The notes under the pieces are model-generated. The model saw nothing but the letters and a program-made list of their open reading frames with translations. It was not told where the DNA came from and did no database searches. A DNA stretch of 64,000 nt, taken from positions 561,919-625,918 of the forward strand of contig NZ_SJPM01000002.1 in NCBI RefSeq assembly GCF_007859915.1, written 5' to 3'. The first letter of the stretch is position 1. Each line of letters starts with the position of its first letter. A program made the translations under genes and the position numbers. The stretch comes from Neorhodopirellula pilleata. GTDB taxonomy: Bacteria > Planctomycetota > Planctomycetia > Pirellulales > Pirellulaceae. Shown here one piece after another: positions 62,428 through 64,000 of this stretch.

Positions 62428-64000
62428 CAATGGGTTTCGCTGATCGTTTGCAATAGACGACCAACGTAGTCATTCCCTCGCCGAGGCGCGTCGCTGCGTT
62501 TACCAGAAACGTCCTTCAAGGATCCGCCCGACAAACCGATCACCGAGTCGTAGTTGTTATCGATCACGTTGAGCGCGGCGATGGCAACGTAGTATCCGTT
62601 CTCGGGCAGGTTCGCCAAACTCAATAGTTCCTTCGCCGCAGCGACCTTCTGTCCGTCGGCTCCAAACTCCAACAATGCTTCGGCAGCCGCAACACGAACG
62701 GTTGGCGAAGGATCGCCCATTAAACTTTCGATAACGCCAACGGAGTTCTTGGCCAATTCATCGTCGACGACTCCGGCGTGCGATTGCAATCCGAGGTGCA
62801 GGCCGCGGGCGGCCCAATATCGGATTCCAGAATCCTTGCTCTTGGCTCGGTTGGTCATGTTCTCTACCACCACATCATGAAACGCCCGCCATGCATCGCT
62901 TGCGTCCCAAGCCGCATCGACCAGTTCCTCAATTCGAAAAGTGTCGGACGTCGCCATAGCGCGTGGTGCTTGTTTTCCAGCTCGTCGGTGCATTTCGGCT
63001 TCCGGCAAAACGCCCAGGTCGCGCGTGCGGATCATCCACTGCTTGAGCGCCGATCTCATCGCATCGAGCCGTTCGGCTTGATCCGGGTCGGTAGCTAAGT
63101 TGATCACTTCGTCGGGATCGGATTGTAAGTCGAACAATTCTTCGTCCGGCTTGGGTTGCCAAAACTTCGCTTGAGCTTCGTTTAATTTGCCCGCGTCGAA
63201 CATCTCTTTCCAAATCCGAGTCGTTGGCGTTTGAAACATATAATCGACGTGTTTCAAATAAGGGCGGTCCGGATAGAAATGTCGCATGTAGACGAATCGC
63301 CCGTCGGTGCAGCTTCGCACCATATCAATCCGCTCATCCATCCGACCCCGATATCCAAAGATGTAATCTTTCGCGGCTCCTTCGGACGCACCGCAAAACG
63401 GCACGCCTTGCATGTTGTCAGGTACTTTGGCACCGGCCAAGCTGATCGCGGTCGGTCCCATGTCCACGAAACTGACCAATCGCTCGGACAGCCCACCTGG
63501 CATGTAGTCTTGCGGCGCGAGATCACGGTAAGCGTCGGGAATGTGCAAGATAAACGGCACATGCAAACCCGAATTGAATGGCCATCGTTTACTTCGCGGC
63601 ATGCCGCTACCGTGATCGCCGTAGTAAAACACGATAGTCGAATCGGCCAGACCGTCTTTTTCGAGCTGCGCTAGCGTTCGGCCGACTTCGGCATCCATCT
63701 GTGTCAACCGATCGTAGTACTGCGCCCAGTCACGACGAACCTCGGGAACGTCCGGATGATAGACGGGAACTTTCGCCTTGGCGGGGTCATGAACCAACGT
63801 GTGCGGTTTGTTTCGAATCTGACTCTCATGACTGATCGTGAAATTGAAGATGGCAAAGAACGGCTGTTCCGGATCAGGGCGGTTACGCCAGTGGGCTTTG
63901 CGACCGCTCTCGTGCCATCCAGCTTGATCATCAGACTGGGCAAAGTTGTAGTCGGTCTTGCTGTTATTGGTGCAGTAGTAACCGGCATCTCGCAAGACTT
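62427..64000 (-). CDS. Sulfatase, partial (3' part)
   Basis: The C-terminal part of a sulfatase/alkaline-phosphatase-superfamily protein. The gene runs off the right edge, so the signal peptide and the catalytic Cys/Ser-x-Pro-x-Arg site are not in the window. Visible are YYGDHGSGMPRSKRWPFN (metal-binding Asp-His) near residue 130 of the part seen, and the family end YIFGYRGRMDERIDMVRSCT. A C-terminal ~130 residues of HEAT-like repeats (VGVIESLMGDPSPTVRVAAA) is an unusual addition. Planctomycetes carry many sulfatases to use sulfated polysaccharides. It overlaps bioF by one base. Confidence 0.88.
   Translation of the reverse strand, partial: VLRDAGYYCTNNSKTDYNFAQSDDQAGWHESGRKAHWRNRPDPEQPFFAIFNFTISHESQIRNKPHTLVHDPAKAKVPVYHPDVPEVRRDWAQYYDRLTQMDAEVGRTLAQLEKDGLADSTIVFYYGDHGSGMPRSKRWPFNSGLHVPFILHIPDAYRDLAPQDYMPGGLSERLVSFVDMGPTAISLAGAKVPDNMQGVPFCGASEGAAKDYIFGYRGRMDERIDMVRSCTDGRFVYMRHFYPDRPYLKHVDYMFQTPTTRIWKEMFDAGKLNEAQAKFWQPKPDEELFDLQSDPDEVINLATDPDQAERLDAMRSALKQWMIRTRDLGVLPEAEMHRRAGKQAPRAMATSDTFRIEELVDAAWDASDAWRAFHDVVVENMTNRAKSKDSGIRYWAARGLHLGLQSHAGVVDDELAKNSVGVIESLMGDPSPTVRVAAAEALLEFGADGQKVAAAKELLSLANLPENGYYVAIAALNVIDNNYDSVIGLSGGSLKDVSGKRSDAPRRGNDYVGRLLQTISETH

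Overview
The window looks like a stretch of a planctomycete chromosome, most likely a Rhodopirellula/Pirellulales-type organism. I infer this from the gene content: a sulfatase, many Ser/Thr kinases and PP2C-type phosphatases, proteins with N-terminal zinc ribbons, a Cys-rich secreted protein, LpxC/LpxA, a FloA-type flotillin, Gfo/Idh/MocA oxidoreductases, and dispersed palindromic repeats in nearly every longer spacer. No 16S or marker gene is present, so the assignment rests on family content alone.

Positions 1 to about 10,740 look like an accessory region ending at a tRNA-Arg(TCG) gene (10738-10811, minus strand). On the plus strand it carries an excisionase-like HTH protein, a primase-polymerase/DUF3987 replication protein, a cluster of CGGAAAGAAG direct repeats beside an A+T-rich tract, an unknown gene, and then a tight four-gene unit: small ORF, DUF2924, large serine recombinase and HTH protein. 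Every junction in that unit is a 4-base ATGA overlap. Convergent to it is an unrecognised two-gene operon, one member of which ends in a DUF6398-like domain. A further unknown gene follows, and then a Uma2-type nuclease gene flanked by diverged ~150-bp direct repeats.

From 10.9 to 16.8 kb are housekeeping and secreted-protein genes: MBL hydrolase, a ThiD2-ThiE fusion, a thioredoxin-like protein and a Cys-rich repeat protein. From 17.4 to 20.8 kb is a tadA-tadB-tadC (type IVc pilus) operon without its pilin, secretin or TadZ. From 21 to 33.4 kb are a membrane Ser/Thr kinase, MscL, hydrolases, FloA, an NRAMP-like transporter, a TlpA-type protein with EF-hand-like loops, and a GAF/PP2C-type phosphatase. 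From 33.6 to 42.9 kb runs a long minus-strand series: ABC exporter, HlyD, Gfo/Idh, P-II-like, receiver-Ser/Thr kinase fusion and HrpB helicase. A TolC-type lipoprotein is transcribed divergently, so this looks like a type I secretion unit combined with signalling genes. The exporter's nucleotide-binding domain has lost most catalytic motifs.

From 45 to 53.5 kb are rnc (with a possible self-cleavage stem in its leader), an M28/PDZ peptidase, and an ompH-lpxC-lpxA-Gfo/Idh envelope operon. From 53.9 kb to the end are a metallophosphoesterase, lipase-like and polysaccharide-active enzymes, an SDR, MnmD, BioF and a truncated sulfatase.

A recurring non-genic feature is a set of dispersed palindromes. 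Several share a TGTTGATT end. Two copies have their central loop in opposite orientations. Another family has a conserved core but locus-specific, perfectly complementary outer arms.
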